Shown piece by piece: positions 51,663 to 63,604 of a DNA stretch of 64,000 nucleotides. The stretch comes from Atlantibacter sp. RC6 (GTDB taxonomy: Bacteria > Pseudomonadota > Gammaproteobacteria > Enterobacterales > Enterobacteriaceae): assembly GCF_014193285.1 (NCBI RefSeq), contig NZ_JACHZE010000002.1:248001-312000 (forward strand), read 5' to 3'. Position 1 is the first letter of the stretch. Each line of letters starts with the position of its first letter. Both the position numbers and the translations under genes were made by a program. Under the pieces are notes generated by a model. That model was not told where the DNA came from and did no database searches. It saw only the letters and a program-made list of their open reading frames with translations.

Positions 51663-52907
51663 ATGAGCACGCAATCTACACCAGGGTTGTTACGCCGTCT
51701 TGCGGGCGGCAGTCTGGTTAAACAAATTCTTGTCGGTTTAATTCTCGGCATTCTGCTGGCGTTAGTGTCAAAAGACGCGGCGATGGCAGCGGGCCTGCTG
51801 GGTACGCTCTTCGTCGGCGCGCTGAAGGCCGTTGCGCCGGTACTGGTTCTGGTTCTGGTGATGGCGTCTATCGCTAACCACCGCCAGGGGCAGAAAACCA
51901 ATATTCGCCCGATCCTGTTTCTCTATCTGATCGGGACTTTCGCCGCTGCGCTGACGGCAGTGATTTTCAGCTTCGCTTTCCCGTCGACGCTGCAACTCAC
52001 CACCGGCGCGACGGAAATTACCCCGCCGTCAGGCATTGTCGAAGTTATGCGCGGCCTGCTGATGAGCATGGTGTCTAACCCGATTGATGCGCTGATGAGC
52101 GCCAACTACATCGGTATCCTGGTGTGGGCTGTGGGTCTGGGCTTCGCGCTGCGTCACGGCAATGACACCACCAAAAATCTGCTTAACGACATGTCCAGCG
52201 CGGTGACCTTTATGGTCACATTGGTGATTCGTTTCGCGCCGATTGGTATTTTCGGTCTGGTGGCGTCCACGCTCGCGGAAACCGGTTTTGCCACCCTGTG
52301 GGGCTACGCGCATCTGCTGGTAGTGCTGATTGGCTGTATGTTCCTGGTGGCGTTTGTTATCAACCCGCTGATCGTCTGGTACAAAATTCGCCGCAACCCG
52401 TACCCGCTGGTGCTGGCTTGCCTGCGTGAAAGCGGTGTGACCGCCTTCTTCACCCGCAGCTCCGCTGCCAACATTCCGGTGAACATGGCGATGTGCGAGA
52501 AGATGAATCTGGATCGCGATACCTATTCCGTGTCAATTCCGCTGGGTGCCACCATCAACATGGCGGGCGCGGCCATCACCATTACCGTACTGACGCTGGC
52601 GGCGGTGAATACGCTGGGGATTGCCATGGATATCCCGACTGCGCTGCTGTTGAGCGTGGTGGCCTCGCTGTGCGCCTGCGGCGCATCCGGCGTGGCGGGC
52701 GGTTCGCTGCTGCTGATCCCGCTGGCCTGTAATATGTTTGGTATCCCGAACGAAATCGCCATGCAGGTCGTGGCGGTGGGCTTTATCATCGGGGTATTGC
52801 AGGATTCCTGCGAAACCGCGCTGAACTCCTCTACCGACGTGATCTTCACCGCTGCCGTTTGCCAGGCGGAAGACCAGCGTTTAGCGGACAACGCGCTGCG
52901 CAGTTAA
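51663..52907 (+). CDS. sstT: Serine/threonine:Na+ symporter
   Basis: 414 residues, as in E. coli SstT, of the dicarboxylate/amino acid:cation symporter (DAACS/GltPh) family. Membrane reentrant motifs are visible: [13 protein letters not shown], the sodium site [17 protein letters not shown] and [13 protein letters not shown]. It takes up serine and threonine. Start ATG 51663 ([13 protein letters not shown]) follows GAAGGAA; the frame is open 28 codons upstream. About 265 non-coding bases precede it. Confidence 0.96.
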   Translation: MSTQSTPGLLRRLAGGSLVKQILVGLILGILLALVSKDAAMAAGLLGTLFVGALKAVAPVLVLVLVMASIANHRQGQKTNIRPILFLYLIGTFAAALTAVIFSFAFPSTLQLTTGATEITPPSGIVEVMRGLLMSMVSNPIDALMSANYIGILVWAVGLGFALRHGNDTTKNLLNDMSSAVTFMVTLVIRFAPIGIFGLVASTLAETGFATLWGYAHLLVVLIGCMFLVAFVINPLIVWYKIRRNPYPLVLACLRESGVTAFFTRSSAANIPVNMAMCEKMNLDRDTYSVSIPLGATINMAGAAITITVLTLAAVNTLGIAMDIPTALLLSVVASLCACGASGVAGGSLLLIPLACNMFGIPNEIAMQVVAVGFIIGVLQDSCETALNSSTDVIFTAAVCQAEDQRLADNALRS

Positions 52908-52915
52908 TCTCTGAT

Positions 52916-52940
52916 GGCGGGCCTTGCGCCCGCCTTTTTT
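52916..52940 (+). terminator. sstT terminator
   Basis: GGCGGGC-CTTGC-GCCCGCC followed by six T; it also lies at the end of the convergent GH127 gene. Confidence 0.9.
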
Positions 52941-52944
52941 ACGT

Positions 52945-54912
52945 TTAGGCTTCGTCAACCCAAATCCGCATCTCCCCTTCCCCGCGATTCGCCCAACTAA
53001 ACCAGGGAATAAACGTCAGCGTCTGCGGCTGCGCGCACACCGGCGCGGAATCATAATGATAGAGCGCCTGCTGTTCCGGCTGTTGGCTCGCCATTCGCAG
53101 CCCGTCTGCCTGAATCAGTACTTTATGCGCAAAAATCCCTTTACCCTGAATCAGGTTAAACGAGCTCTCTTCAGGCAACCGCAAGTTATGCAACTGCGCG
53201 CCGTTATCCGCCTCTTCCAGGCAATACACCAGCGGCCCGCGTTGGAGCGCGACCTTCCCGGCGACATGCCGCAGCAGCGGGTTACCGTACACGCGCCGTA
53301 CCGGCATGGGCAGGGTCATGGTAATGCGATCGCCCTCGCACCATTCGCGATGAATATGCAAATACCCTTTGCGGACATCGCCCGCGCCATTTTCACCATT
53401 CACGCTTATTCGCGGGTTGGCGCACCAGTCCGGTAGACGCAGCGCAAGCGTATGCGTCACGGGCTGCGGCGCGCGAATGGCGATCTCGACCTGCTCGTGC
53501 CAGGGGTAGTCGCCGCTGATTTTCAGGCCGAGGATGTTATCGCCTACCTGGGTTTCCAGTTCATTGCCGACATACAGATGCACATACAGCGCATCCGGCT
53601 GCGGGGTATAGAGATAATGGCCGAGAGAGGCCAGCAAGCGGGCGATATTCGGCGGGCAGCAGGCGCAACCGAACCAGCGCTGGCGCACCGGTTTCACATG
53701 GTCATAAATATGGTTAAACGCCAGCGATTTGGGATGCACTTCCAGCGGGTTAACGTAAAAGAAGTGTTTACCGTCCAGCGCCATGCCAGCCAGCACCGTG
53801 TTATACAGCGCACGCTCCATCACATCGGCGAAGCGGCTGTCGGCTTCCATTTGCAGCATCCGTCGGGCGAACATCATCAGCCCGATGGAGGCACAGCTTT
53901 CAGCGTATACGGTATCGTTTGGCAGATCGTAATCGGAACTGAAGGCTTCGCCACTACTTTGCGCGCCGATCCCGCCGGTAATATATAACTGGCGCTGGAC
54001 CATGTTGTCCCATAAGCGCAGGCAGATTTGGCGTTTCTCTTCATCCTTGTGCAACCGCGCCAGATGCGCCACGCCCGCCATCAGATACACAAAGCGCACC
54101 GCATGGCCGATAGCCGTTTGCTGCAACGCCAGCGGTTGATGCGCCTGGCTATAGGCTTTGTCTTTGACCATCCACGCCGGGCCATGAATATGCCAGTGCG
54201 ATGTCCGGCCACGTTTTTCATATTCACTATCGTAGAAATGCGGCTGCGCACCGCGCTCCTCGACGAAGTAATTGACCAGCCGCAAATAGCGCGGGTTTTC
54301 AGTGACTTCATACAGGCGCATTAAAGCCAGTTCAATTTCCGGATGGCCCGGATAGCCGTGCAGTTGGTTTTCGCCTGGTCCAAATACGCTATCGATATGG
54401 TCGGCAAAACGGCATACCACGTCCAGCAAGCGGCGTTTACCGGTAGCCTGAAAGAATGCCACGCCCGCTTCAATCATATGGCCGGCGCAGTACAGCTCAT
54501 GGCATTCGGCAACATTGGTCCAGCGCTTGCCGGGTTCTTTGACGGTAAAATAGGTATTCAGGTAACCGTCTGCGCACTGGGCGGCTTCCACCAGCTCAAT
54601 CACCTCGTCGGCGGTTTTTTCCAGTTCCGGGTCCGGCTTCTGGCACAGCGACCAGGCGACGGCCTCCAGCCATTTCGCCACGTCGCTATCCTGGAACACC
54701 ATCCCGTAGAATTCGCCGTCTTTGCGGCCTGCGGCGATTTCAAAGTTCGCTATGGCGTGGCTGGGATCGGCTTCGGCAATGCGATCGTTAAGCGCATCCC
54801 ACTGGTATGGAATCACCACATCCCGAACCAGCCGCTGATACTGGCCCAGAAAGGCGTCGGTCACATGTAATTTATGCAGGTCAACGTCCTGTAAAATTTC
54901 AGATTGATTCAT
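52945..54912 (-). CDS. GH127 beta-L-arabinofuranosidase-like glycosidase
   Basis: 655 residues of the DUF1680/GH127 (HypBA1) family, which removes beta-L-arabinofuranosyl units. Landmarks: CHELYCAGHMIEA (about 137-149), the zinc/nucleophile set YAESCAS (Glu and Cys, about 340) and WFGCACCPPNIARL with the paired Cys (about 415-428). No signal peptide, so the substrate must be imported first. Just downstream of, and ten bases from, the transporter gene; both oppose sstT. Confidence 0.92.
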   Translation of the reverse strand: MNQSEILQDVDLHKLHVTDAFLGQYQRLVRDVVIPYQWDALNDRIAEADPSHAIANFEIAAGRKDGEFYGMVFQDSDVAKWLEAVAWSLCQKPDPELEKTADEVIELVEAAQCADGYLNTYFTVKEPGKRWTNVAECHELYCAGHMIEAGVAFFQATGKRRLLDVVCRFADHIDSVFGPGENQLHGYPGHPEIELALMRLYEVTENPRYLRLVNYFVEERGAQPHFYDSEYEKRGRTSHWHIHGPAWMVKDKAYSQAHQPLALQQTAIGHAVRFVYLMAGVAHLARLHKDEEKRQICLRLWDNMVQRQLYITGGIGAQSSGEAFSSDYDLPNDTVYAESCASIGLMMFARRMLQMEADSRFADVMERALYNTVLAGMALDGKHFFYVNPLEVHPKSLAFNHIYDHVKPVRQRWFGCACCPPNIARLLASLGHYLYTPQPDALYVHLYVGNELETQVGDNILGLKISGDYPWHEQVEIAIRAPQPVTHTLALRLPDWCANPRISVNGENGAGDVRKGYLHIHREWCEGDRITMTLPMPVRRVYGNPLLRHVAGKVALQRGPLVYCLEEADNGAQLHNLRLPEESSFNLIQGKGIFAHKVLIQADGLRMASQQPEQQALYHYDSAPVCAQPQTLTFIPWFSWANRGEGEMRIWVDEA

Positions 54913-54921
54913 AACAATTCC

Positions 54922-56325
54922 TCACGCGTTCTGGACATGACGCTGGCGCAAATCGCTGGCAATACGCGCCATCATCGGGTTATTCAGGCGGCACCAACGG
55001 ATTGCCAGCGCCAACAACAGGTGAAAGGCAGCGGGTAATAAGCTTTCAAAGGCGGTAATCCCCGCAAGCGACGACGCCGTCTGGTTTTCCGGGCCGGGCT
55101 GATAGGCCACGAGAATAAACACCAGACTGATAATTCCGGCGCTGGCGGCCCAGGCGAGCTTGATAAAGAACAAGTTAAAGGCGAAGTTCATGCCCGATGA
55201 ACGCACGCCGGTTTTCCACTCGCCGTAATCATCGGCAAAGGCCATGATGGAAAAGTGCAGCGGCAGCGTGAAGCCCAGAATAATCCCGTTACCCAGGATC
55301 GCCGCCAGCCACAGAGTTTGGTGCGCGGGCCCGGCAGGGAGCATCCACATCCCCACCGCCAGCGCGGCTAGTACCAGGTTGGTGTAGTAATAGAGTTTGA
55401 CGGTATCGACGCGCCGCGCCAGCGGATTGACGATCACCGCGCCTAAAATCGAGGCGAAGGTCACCATGGTGAAAAACAGCGAGGCGAATGCCGCGCTGCC
55501 CTGCAACACGTAGGTGATGAAATACATATAGCCGCCGCCGCGCAGGTTAAACACGTTGATCAGCAGGAAGGACATCACCAGGCACAACAGAAGCTGGTCG
55601 TTTTTACGCAGCCCGGCGAGATGCTCGCGCAGAGTAAATTTGCCCATCAGCGCCAGCGGCACTCGCTCGCGAACCCAAAAAAAACAGCATAAAAACATCG
55701 CCACCGCGACGGCGCACAGCACACCCACGCCCAACTGGTAACCTTTGGCGGCATCGCCCTTGCCGATGATTTCCACCAGCCACGGCAGACCGACGGAGAC
55801 TAAAAATCCCGCCACGCCGCACAAAATAAAGCGCCAGGACTGGCAAGAAAGCACCTCGTCATGGCGGGTGGTCATGGTATTGATCAGCGCGCAATAGGGT
55901 ACGTTGATGGCGGTATACCCCATGGAAAGTAAAAGATAAGTACCGAACGCCCAGAGGATTTTCATCTCGCCCCCGAGATCCGGCACGGTGAAGGTCAACA
56001 CGCCGATCACCCCGATGGGTACTGCCACCCAGAGCTGCCAGGGGCGAAACCGACCATAACGGCTTTGGGTACGGTCAGCGATAATGCCCATTAGCGGATC
56101 GGAAATTGCGTCAAATATGCGTAGGGCGATAAATATCGTGCCAACAACTCCCGGCGTTAATCCAAATACGTCGGTATAGAAGAAAGTCAGAAAGTTCATG
56201 ATCAGGCAGGTAATTACCGTACCGCCCGCGTCGCCCAGGCCATAGCCTATTTTCTCGCGCAGTGAAAGTTTGTCGTTTATCGCCAGGCTGGCGACGTCAC
56301 TATTATTCAGTGAGGTAGAGGTCAT
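54922..56325 (-). CDS. GPH-family glycoside:cation symporter
   Basis: 467 residues, twelve helices, of the glycoside-pentoside-hexuronide (MelB-like) family: [11 protein letters not shown] at the N-terminus and the loop [21 protein letters not shown] between helices 2 and 3 are signatures. It likely brings in the arabinoside cleaved by the GH127 enzyme. First gene of the pair, divergent from the AraC-type regulator. Confidence 0.92.
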   Translation of the reverse strand: MTSTSLNNSDVASLAINDKLSLREKIGYGLGDAGGTVITCLIMNFLTFFYTDVFGLTPGVVGTIFIALRIFDAISDPLMGIIADRTQSRYGRFRPWQLWVAVPIGVIGVLTFTVPDLGGEMKILWAFGTYLLLSMGYTAINVPYCALINTMTTRHDEVLSCQSWRFILCGVAGFLVSVGLPWLVEIIGKGDAAKGYQLGVGVLCAVAVAMFLCCFFWVRERVPLALMGKFTLREHLAGLRKNDQLLLCLVMSFLLINVFNLRGGGYMYFITYVLQGSAAFASLFFTMVTFASILGAVIVNPLARRVDTVKLYYYTNLVLAALAVGMWMLPAGPAHQTLWLAAILGNGIILGFTLPLHFSIMAFADDYGEWKTGVRSSGMNFAFNLFFIKLAWAASAGIISLVFILVAYQPGPENQTASSLAGITAFESLLPAAFHLLLALAIRWCRLNNPMMARIASDLRQRHVQNA

Positions 56326-56566
56326 GATTAACGCCTCGCGTAATCGGATTATTAAACGGGATTCGTTATTGTTGTTAATGACGGCGTACCCGATTAATTC
56401 TGCATGCTATTAAAACATCGACAAGGCGATAGAAAAGTATAAAAAGATGACGATTCCGACCTGATGGAAAAACTGTGAACAAGATCGAGTAACCGCGCCC
56501 GCGCCGCCCATTTGAGGGAATTTTTCACTACACTGCGCTAAACGCCCAAACCGAGAAACAAAATAA

Positions 56567-57388
56567 ATGTTTGATTTAAATATTTATTTACCCATTAAGG
56601 TGCAAAACGGTGGCTTATTTATTTCCCGCGGCGTCGGGACGCACCCGCAGCGCAGACTGGATTCGTGGGAACTGATCGTGGTGGAGAAAGGGACGCTTAC
56701 GATCAAAGAGGACGGCGTGGTGTTTACGGTCAATCCGGGAGAAAGTTTATTACTCTGGCCCCACCGTACGCATGTCGGCGTGGGAATATTTCCTGATGAT
56801 TTAAAATTCTACTGGCTGCACTTTGAATTAACGCCGCAATATCAGCTATCCTCTGAGCCACTATCTACATTATTATCGTTGCCCCAGCATGGAAAAGTAC
56901 GCGATCCTCAGTACGTTATTTCTTTATTTCGTCAATTTTTAAATGAACAGGAGTCAATCACCCGCAGCGCGGCGCTGGAATTAATTCTGCTGTTGATTAT
57001 GCAGCAATTATCCATGGCGGCGGGCGCTCCGCAAACCGAAAACGGCGGCGTCGCCCTGGCCTGGAAAGCTCAGCAACTGATCCGCACTCAATTCCATTTG
57101 CCGCTGTCCACTTCAATGCTCGCCCGGCAGTTGCACTGTAATGCGGATTATCTTGGCCGTGTCTATCGCCGCGCCTTTAATTTAACCATCACCGACGCGA
57201 TTCATCGCCAGCGCATTATGAGCGCTGAGAAAATGCTATTAACGGATTCATGTTCATTAAGCGAAGTCGCCCAACGCTGCGGCTTTCAGGATGTGGGGTA
57301 TTTCCGGCAAATCTTTCGCAAGGCCGTCGGGTTAACGCCCGCCGCCTGGAAACGTCGCTACTGCAAGGAGCATATCAATTCGGATTGA
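56567..57388 (+). CDS. AraC-family transcription regulator
   Basis: 273 residues: N-terminal cupin ligand domain (about 1-125; LDSWELIVVEKGTL, NPGESLLLWPHRTHVG) and C-terminal tandem helix-turn-helix (about 170-270; LSEVAQRCGFQDVGYFRQIFRKAVGLTPAAWK shortened here is the AraC signature region at about 231-262). Divergent from the transporter/GH127 pair with 240 bases between, so it is their probable activator. Confidence 0.9.
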   Translation: MFDLNIYLPIKVQNGGLFISRGVGTHPQRRLDSWELIVVEKGTLTIKEDGVVFTVNPGESLLLWPHRTHVGVGIFPDDLKFYWLHFELTPQYQLSSEPLSTLLSLPQHGKVRDPQYVISLFRQFLNEQESITRSAALELILLLIMQQLSMAAGAPQTENGGVALAWKAQQLIRTQFHLPLSTSMLARQLHCNADYLGRVYRRAFNLTITDAIHRQRIMSAEKMLLTDSCSLSEVAQRCGFQDVGYFRQIFRKAVGLTPAAWKRRYCKEHINSD

Positions 57389-57397
57389 CGGGTTTAG

Positions 57398-57940
57398 TTA
57401 ATTGTCCGCGCTGGCCTGTTTTTCAATTTTAAACGGATCGATACCGCGTTTTTGCATCCGCCAGAAACGAATAATATTCAGGCCGTTCATCACCAGAAAA
57501 CTCCCCTCAATCAGCGAGCCGCCAATGGAGCCCAGCCAGATATTGTGGCTCACCCAGCAGGCCGTGGAGCACCACATCACGCAGCGCACGGTTAACCCTT
57601 TGCAGCGAAACAGCGCCCAGGTGCTGGCGACGGTGCCGACAATCGGCAGCAGTTCCATGGGATGGTGGAGTTTCACCAGCCCGAGAAACAGGGTCAGGAC
57701 GATAAAAATCGACATCACCCACAGGCTGCGGGTGCGCAGAGAAATCACGGTGCGAAATGCATTAAGTACCGCGCTCATCCCGGCGGGCGCCGCACCCATC
57801 AGAAAGAAATGGCAGCCGATAATGAAGCTGTACAACGAGAGTTGCAGTTTGAAGCGCTTTTCATCGCGGTTAATAAAGGTAGTAATACCTATTACAAACG
57901 CCAGTACGCCAACGCCCTGGGCAAGCCAATACGCGGTCAT
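57398..57940 (-). CDS. ygjV: Inner-membrane protein YgjV
   Basis: 180 residues, five or six membrane helices, highly similar to E. coli YgjV (MTAYWLAQGVGVLAFVIGI; GLNIIRFWRMQKRGIDPFK). Function unknown. Convergent with the AraC-type gene, stops ten bases apart. In E. coli it follows sstT directly; here the three-gene arabinoside group lies between. Confidence 0.93.
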   Translation of the reverse strand: MTAYWLAQGVGVLAFVIGITTFINRDEKRFKLQLSLYSFIIGCHFFLMGAAPAGMSAVLNAFRTVISLRTRSLWVMSIFIVLTLFLGLVKLHHPMELLPIVGTVASTWALFRCKGLTVRCVMWCSTACWVSHNIWLGSIGGSLIEGSFLVMNGLNIIRFWRMQKRGIDPFKIEKQASADN

Positions 57941-57957
57941 TCTCTGTCCTTCACCAT

Positions 57958-57990
57958 CATAAAAAAACGGCGCTCGTTAACGGAGCGCCG
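57958..57990 (-). terminator. uxaCA terminator
   Basis: Minus-strand CGGCGCTC-CGTTAAC-GAGCGCCG, an 8-base stem followed by TTTTTTT, past the uxaA stop. Confidence 0.88.
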
Positions 57991-58017
57991 GGATAAATGA
58001 ACTCAGGAGTCCACAGA

Positions 58018-59505
58018 TTATAATGTCACGCCACTCTTAAAGATTGCCAGTTCTCTGAAATCATTGCGTTCATTGCAGGTCTGTTTGCCGTTAGCAAACT
58101 CCACAATAGTGTCGATAAATTGGTTTAACAGCTGCGGCATCGTCTGGCCATGCAGCAGTTGCCCGGCGTCGAAATCGATCCAGTGCGGTTTTTTCCTGGC
58201 CAGTTCGCTGTTGGTGGCGATTTTCACCGTCGGCACAAAACCGCCGTACGGCGTACCGCGTCCGGTACTGAACAGCACCATATGGCATCCGGCTCCGGCC
58301 AGCGCGCTGGTGGCGACGGCGTCGTTGCCCGGCGCGCTCAGCAGGTTCAGGCCATGCCGGGTCAGGCGTTCGCCGTAGCGCAGCACGTCCACCACCTGGC
58401 TTTCTCCTGCTTTCTGCGTGCAGCCGAGGGATTTTTCTTCCAGGGTGGTGATCCCGCCCGCTTTGTTGCCTGGTGACGGGTTTTCATAAATCGGCTGATT
58501 GTGGGCGATAAAGTACTGTTTGAAGTCGTTCACCATGGTGACGGTTTTTTCAAACGTCGCTTCATCACGGCAGTGGCTCATCAGCAGTTGTTCAGCGCCG
58601 AACATTTCCGGTACTTCGGTCAGCACCGTGGTGCCGCCGTTGGCGATCAGATAATCGGAGAAGCGGCCCAGCATCGGGTTGGCGGTAATGCCGGACAGGC
58701 CATCAGACCCGCCGCACTCCAGCCCAAACTTCAGCTCACTCAGTTTGCCCGGTTGACGCTGATCATGGCGCATCACCTCATACAGCGCGTGCAGATGCTC
58801 CAGACCGGCTTCCACTTCGTCATCCTGATGCTGGCAAATCATAAAATGCACCCGCTCAGGATCGAAGTCGCCCAGGGTTTCGCGGAATGCGTCGACCTGG
58901 TTGTTTTCGCAGCCCAGGCCAATCACCAGCACCGCGCCCGCGTTGGGGTGACGCACCATGTTCTGCAACATGGTGCGGGTGTTGACGTGATCGTCACCCA
59001 GCTGCGAGCAGCCGTAGGTGTGGCTGAACAGAAAGACGCCGTCGGTGCCTTCGGCATCATTGGTTTCTTTCAGGAAGCGGTTTTGGATCTGACGGGCAAT
59101 CCCGTTGACGCAGCCAACGGTCGGCAGGATCCACAACTCGTTGCGGACCCCGACGTCGCCGTTGGCGCGACGGTAGATATTGACGTCGCGATCCGCGGCC
59201 TGCTGCTCCAGCATTTGCAGATCCGGTTGATAGCGATAGGTATCCAGATCGCTCAGATTGGTGCGCGCGTTATGGGAATGGATGTGCTCGCCTGGCGCAA
59301 CATCGCTCAGAGCATGGCCAATCGGCAATCCATATTTAATAACGTTCTCACCTTTCGCAATCGGGCTGATGGCGAACTTATGCCCGCGCGCCACCGCCTG
59401 CACAAGCGTCAGGGTAATACCGTCAATGGTGACGACGCTGCCTTCTGCCAGATCGGCCAGCGCAACCGCGACGTTATCCTGCGAATGGATCCTGATGTAT
59501 TGCAT
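58018..59505 (-). CDS. uxaA: Altronate dehydratase
   Basis: Dehydrates D-altronate to 2-keto-3-deoxygluconate in galacturonate breakdown. 495 residues: an N-terminal SAF-like domain (1-95) and the D-galactarate dehydratase/altronate hydrolase core (GCVNGIARQIQ, LGCENNQVD, LECGGSDGLSG, STGRGTPYG) with conserved Cys/His iron ligands. Twenty-one bases after uxaC in the same operon. Confidence 0.97.
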   Translation of the reverse strand: MQYIRIHSQDNVAVALADLAEGSVVTIDGITLTLVQAVARGHKFAISPIAKGENVIKYGLPIGHALSDVAPGEHIHSHNARTNLSDLDTYRYQPDLQMLEQQAADRDVNIYRRANGDVGVRNELWILPTVGCVNGIARQIQNRFLKETNDAEGTDGVFLFSHTYGCSQLGDDHVNTRTMLQNMVRHPNAGAVLVIGLGCENNQVDAFRETLGDFDPERVHFMICQHQDDEVEAGLEHLHALYEVMRHDQRQPGKLSELKFGLECGGSDGLSGITANPMLGRFSDYLIANGGTTVLTEVPEMFGAEQLLMSHCRDEATFEKTVTMVNDFKQYFIAHNQPIYENPSPGNKAGGITTLEEKSLGCTQKAGESQVVDVLRYGERLTRHGLNLLSAPGNDAVATSALAGAGCHMVLFSTGRGTPYGGFVPTVKIATNSELARKKPHWIDFDAGQLLHGQTMPQLLNQFIDTIVEFANGKQTCNERNDFRELAIFKSGVTL

Positions 59506-59526
59506 ATCAACCTCAAACGGCCTTAA

Positions 59527-60978
<1,452 letters not shown>

Positions 60979-61149
60979 CTATGCTGACAAAGTTATCACA
61001 CCAATTTCCAGTCACAGAGAATTATTTAGTGAGCAAGATCAATAAACGCTAACAAATTCTCTCCCACTTTAGGAGTAAAACCCAGGCCAGGCCGCGCCAG
61101 TACTGGCCTGAAAGGCAATTGTTAATAACCTTATTAAGAAAAGCGCTTT

Positions 61150-61165
61150 TGTGATGGCTCTCAAC
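61150..61165. promoter_or_regulatory. Candidate CRP site, uxaC-exuT region
   Basis: TGTGATGGCTCTCAAC: perfect TGTGA half and TCA-containing second half with six-base spacing. E. coli uxaCA and exuT are cAMP-CRP dependent. Confidence 0.55.
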
Positions 61166-61171
61166 TTTTAA

Positions 61172-61186
61172 AGCTGTATGACAAGT
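61172..61186. promoter_or_regulatory. Candidate ExuR operator
   Basis: AGCTGTATGACAAGT: the core CTGTATGACAA matches the FadR-subfamily pattern TNGTNNNACNA at all fixed positions but the first. It sits six bases from the CRP site, a plausible place for ExuR to block both divergent promoters. Confidence 0.5.
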
Positions 61187-61396
61187 TATCTTTGCAGCCG
61201 TCGCAAAAACAGCCTCAAGGTGAAAGCGACTTTACCGGTACGGATACCGAATTGCCCCACAAAACTTTCTATGGCAAGGAACGGACGTTTCAGCAAAACC
61301 TGTGAACGCTGCCGTTTCAGTTTTCGACACCTGCTGTAATTGGTCTGGCAGGTGACCGTGTTAGTACGGTAGATTTCAAAACAATGAGGTTTTCAC

Positions 61397-62698
61397 ATGC
61401 GTAAAATCAAAGGGCTACGTTGGTACATGATCGCCCTGGTCACCTTAGGCACCATACTGGGTTATCTGACTCGTAACACCGTGGCGGCGGCTGCGCCGAC
61501 GCTGATGGAAGAGTTACACATCTCCACCCAGCAGTACTCTTATATTATCGCTGCGTACTCTGCGGCTTACACCATCATGCAGCCGGTTGCAGGCTACGTC
61601 CTTGACGTGCTGGGCACCAAGATCGGCTACGCGATGTTTGCGGTTCTGTGGGCTGTGTTCTGTGGCGCAACCGCGCTGGCAGGCAGCTGGGGCGGCCTGG
61701 CGCTGGCCCGTGGCGCAGTGGGCGCAGCAGAAGCCGCAATGATCCCGGCAGGCCTGAAAGCCGCGTCTGAGTGGTTCCCGGCGAAAGAGCGTTCCATCGC
61801 GGTGGGTTACTTTAACGTAGGCTCGTCGATTGGTGCGATGATTGCGCCGCCGCTGGTCGTGTGGGCAATCGTGATGCACAGCTGGCAGATGGCGTTCATT
61901 ATCTCCGGCGTACTGAGCTTCGTCTGGGCGATGGCCTGGCTGATTTTCTACAAACACCCGCGCGATCAGAAAAAATTATCTGAGGAAGAACGCGAGTACA
62001 TCATTGGTGGTCAGGAAGCCCATCACCAGAAAGACAACGCCAAAAAAATGACGCCGTGGCAGATCGTTCGTAACCGGCAGTTCTGGGGGATCGCCCTGCC
62101 GCGCTTCCTGGCAGAACCTGCATGGGGGACGTTCAACGCCTGGATCCCGCTGTTCATGTTTAAGGTTTATGGCTTTAACCTGAAAGAAATCGCCATGTTC
62201 GCCTGGATGCCGATGCTGTTCGCCGACCTGGGTTGCATCGTGGGTGGCTACCTGCCGCCGCTGTTCCAGCGCTGGTTTGGCGTGAACCTGATCGTCTCCC
62301 GTAAAATGGTCGTGACCATGGGCGCGGTACTGATGATTGGCCCGGGCATGATCGGCCTGTTTACCAGCCCGTATGTGGCAATCGCGCTGCTGTGTATCGG
62401 TGGTTTCGCTCACCAGTCTCTGTCTGGCGCGCTGATTACGCTCTCTTCTGATGTGTTTGGCCGTAACGAAGTGGCGACGGCCAACGGCATGACCGGTATG
62501 GCGGCCTGGACTGCGAGCACCATGTTTGCTCTGGTTGTGGGCGCCCTGGCTGACACCATCGGCTTTAGCCCGCTGTTCGCTGTGCTGGCGGTGTTCGACC
62601 TGTTAGGTGCTGTCGCTATCTGGACGCTGTTGCAAAACAAACCGATGGCGGAATTGCAGAAACAGGTCCCCGACCCCAAACCTGCCACCCAACATTAA
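61397..62698 (+). CDS. exuT: Hexuronate:H+ symporter ExuT
   Basis: 433 residues, twelve-helix MFS carrier of the anion:cation symporter family, importing galacturonate and glucuronate. Blocks shared with E. coli: GYLTRNTVAAAAPTLMEEL, GAAEAAMIPAGLKAASEWFP and FNVGSSIGAMIAPPLVVW. exuR follows on the same strand after a terminator. Confidence 0.97.
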   Translation: MRKIKGLRWYMIALVTLGTILGYLTRNTVAAAAPTLMEELHISTQQYSYIIAAYSAAYTIMQPVAGYVLDVLGTKIGYAMFAVLWAVFCGATALAGSWGGLALARGAVGAAEAAMIPAGLKAASEWFPAKERSIAVGYFNVGSSIGAMIAPPLVVWAIVMHSWQMAFIISGVLSFVWAMAWLIFYKHPRDQKKLSEEEREYIIGGQEAHHQKDNAKKMTPWQIVRNRQFWGIALPRFLAEPAWGTFNAWIPLFMFKVYGFNLKEIAMFAWMPMLFADLGCIVGGYLPPLFQRWFGVNLIVSRKMVVTMGAVLMIGPGMIGLFTSPYVAIALLCIGGFAHQSLSGALITLSSDVFGRNEVATANGMTGMAAWTASTMFALVVGALADTIGFSPLFAVLAVFDLLGAVAIWTLLQNKPMAELQKQVPDPKPATQH

Positions 62699-62721
62699 CA
62701 TGCGTCACTAAATCAACTCGC

Positions 62722-62746
62722 AGCCGCCCTCTGGGGCGGCTTTTTT
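62722..62746 (+). terminator. exuT terminator
   Basis: AGCCGCCC-TCTG-GGGCGGCT followed by T6. It separates exuT from exuR, so exuR has its own promoter. Confidence 0.92.
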
Positions 62747-62824
62747 GATCCCGCAAGTGGAGCGTTTCCCGTAAAAGTGGTATAACAAATCAATGTTGTC
62801 CCGCAGTTCATTCCGGAGTTGCAT

Positions 62825-63604
62825 ATGGAAATCACAGAATCTCGCCGACTTTATCAGCAGCTCGCGGCTGAGCTGAAAAGCCGTATCGAGCAAGGCGTTT
62901 ACCTGGTGGGTGATAAACTCCCTGCCGAGCGCTTTATTGCTGATGAAAAAAACGTGAGCCGCACTGTGGTTCGTGAAGCCATTATCATGCTTGAAGTAGA
63001 AGGCTACGTTGAAGTCCGCAAAGGGTCGGGCATCCATGTCATTTCTAATCAGGCTAAATACCATTCATTGCCGGATGAGCAGCAGTTTGAGTTCGCCAGC
63101 TATGGTCCTTTTGAACTGTTGCAGGCGCGCCAGCTGATTGAAAGTAATATCGCTGAATTCGCCGCCACTCAGGTGACCAAGCAGGACATCATGAAGCTGA
63201 TGGAAATCCAGGATAAAGCGCGCAACGAGAAATGCTTCCGCGATTCCGAGTGGGATTTGCAGTTTCACGTTCAGGTAGCGCTGGCGACCCAGAACAGCGC
63301 TCTGGCGGCGATCGTTGAAAAAATGTGGACCCAGCGCGTTTATAACCCGTACTGGAAAAAACTGCATGAGCACATTGATTCACGCACCGTGGATAACTGG
63401 TGCGATGATCATGACAAAATTCTTAAAGCGCTCATTCGCAAGGACTCCCATGCGGCGAAACTGGCCATGTGGCAGCACCTCGAAAACACCAAGCAAATGT
63501 TGTTTAATGAAACCAGCGATGACTTTGAATTTAATGCCGATCGCTATCTATTTGCCGAAAATCCCGTGGTTCATCTGGATACGGCTGCCAATAGCGTAAA
63601 ATAA
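62825..63604 (+). CDS. exuR: Hexuronate regulon repressor ExuR
   Basis: 259 residues, GntR/FadR type: winged helix 1-75 ([21 protein letters not shown]) and FCD domain 95-235 ([24 protein letters not shown] metal-binding set). It represses exuT, uxaCA, uxaB and uxu genes until hexuronates are present. ATG 62825 with GGAG seven bases upstream; a TTG two codons earlier is less likely. Confidence 0.96.
   Translation: MEITESRRLYQQLAAELKSRIEQGVYLVGDKLPAERFIADEKNVSRTVVREAIIMLEVEGYVEVRKGSGIHVISNQAKYHSLPDEQQFEFASYGPFELLQARQLIESNIAEFAATQVTKQDIMKLMEIQDKARNEKCFRDSEWDLQFHVQVALATQNSALAAIVEKMWTQRVYNPYWKKLHEHIDSRTVDNWCDDHDKILKALIRKDSHAAKLAMWQHLENTKQMLFNETSDDFEFNADRYLFAENPVVHLDTAANSVK

Noticed and set aside
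58501..59526. 341-codon frame antisense to uxaA
   Set aside because: Shadow frame; no ribosome site, no family resemblance.
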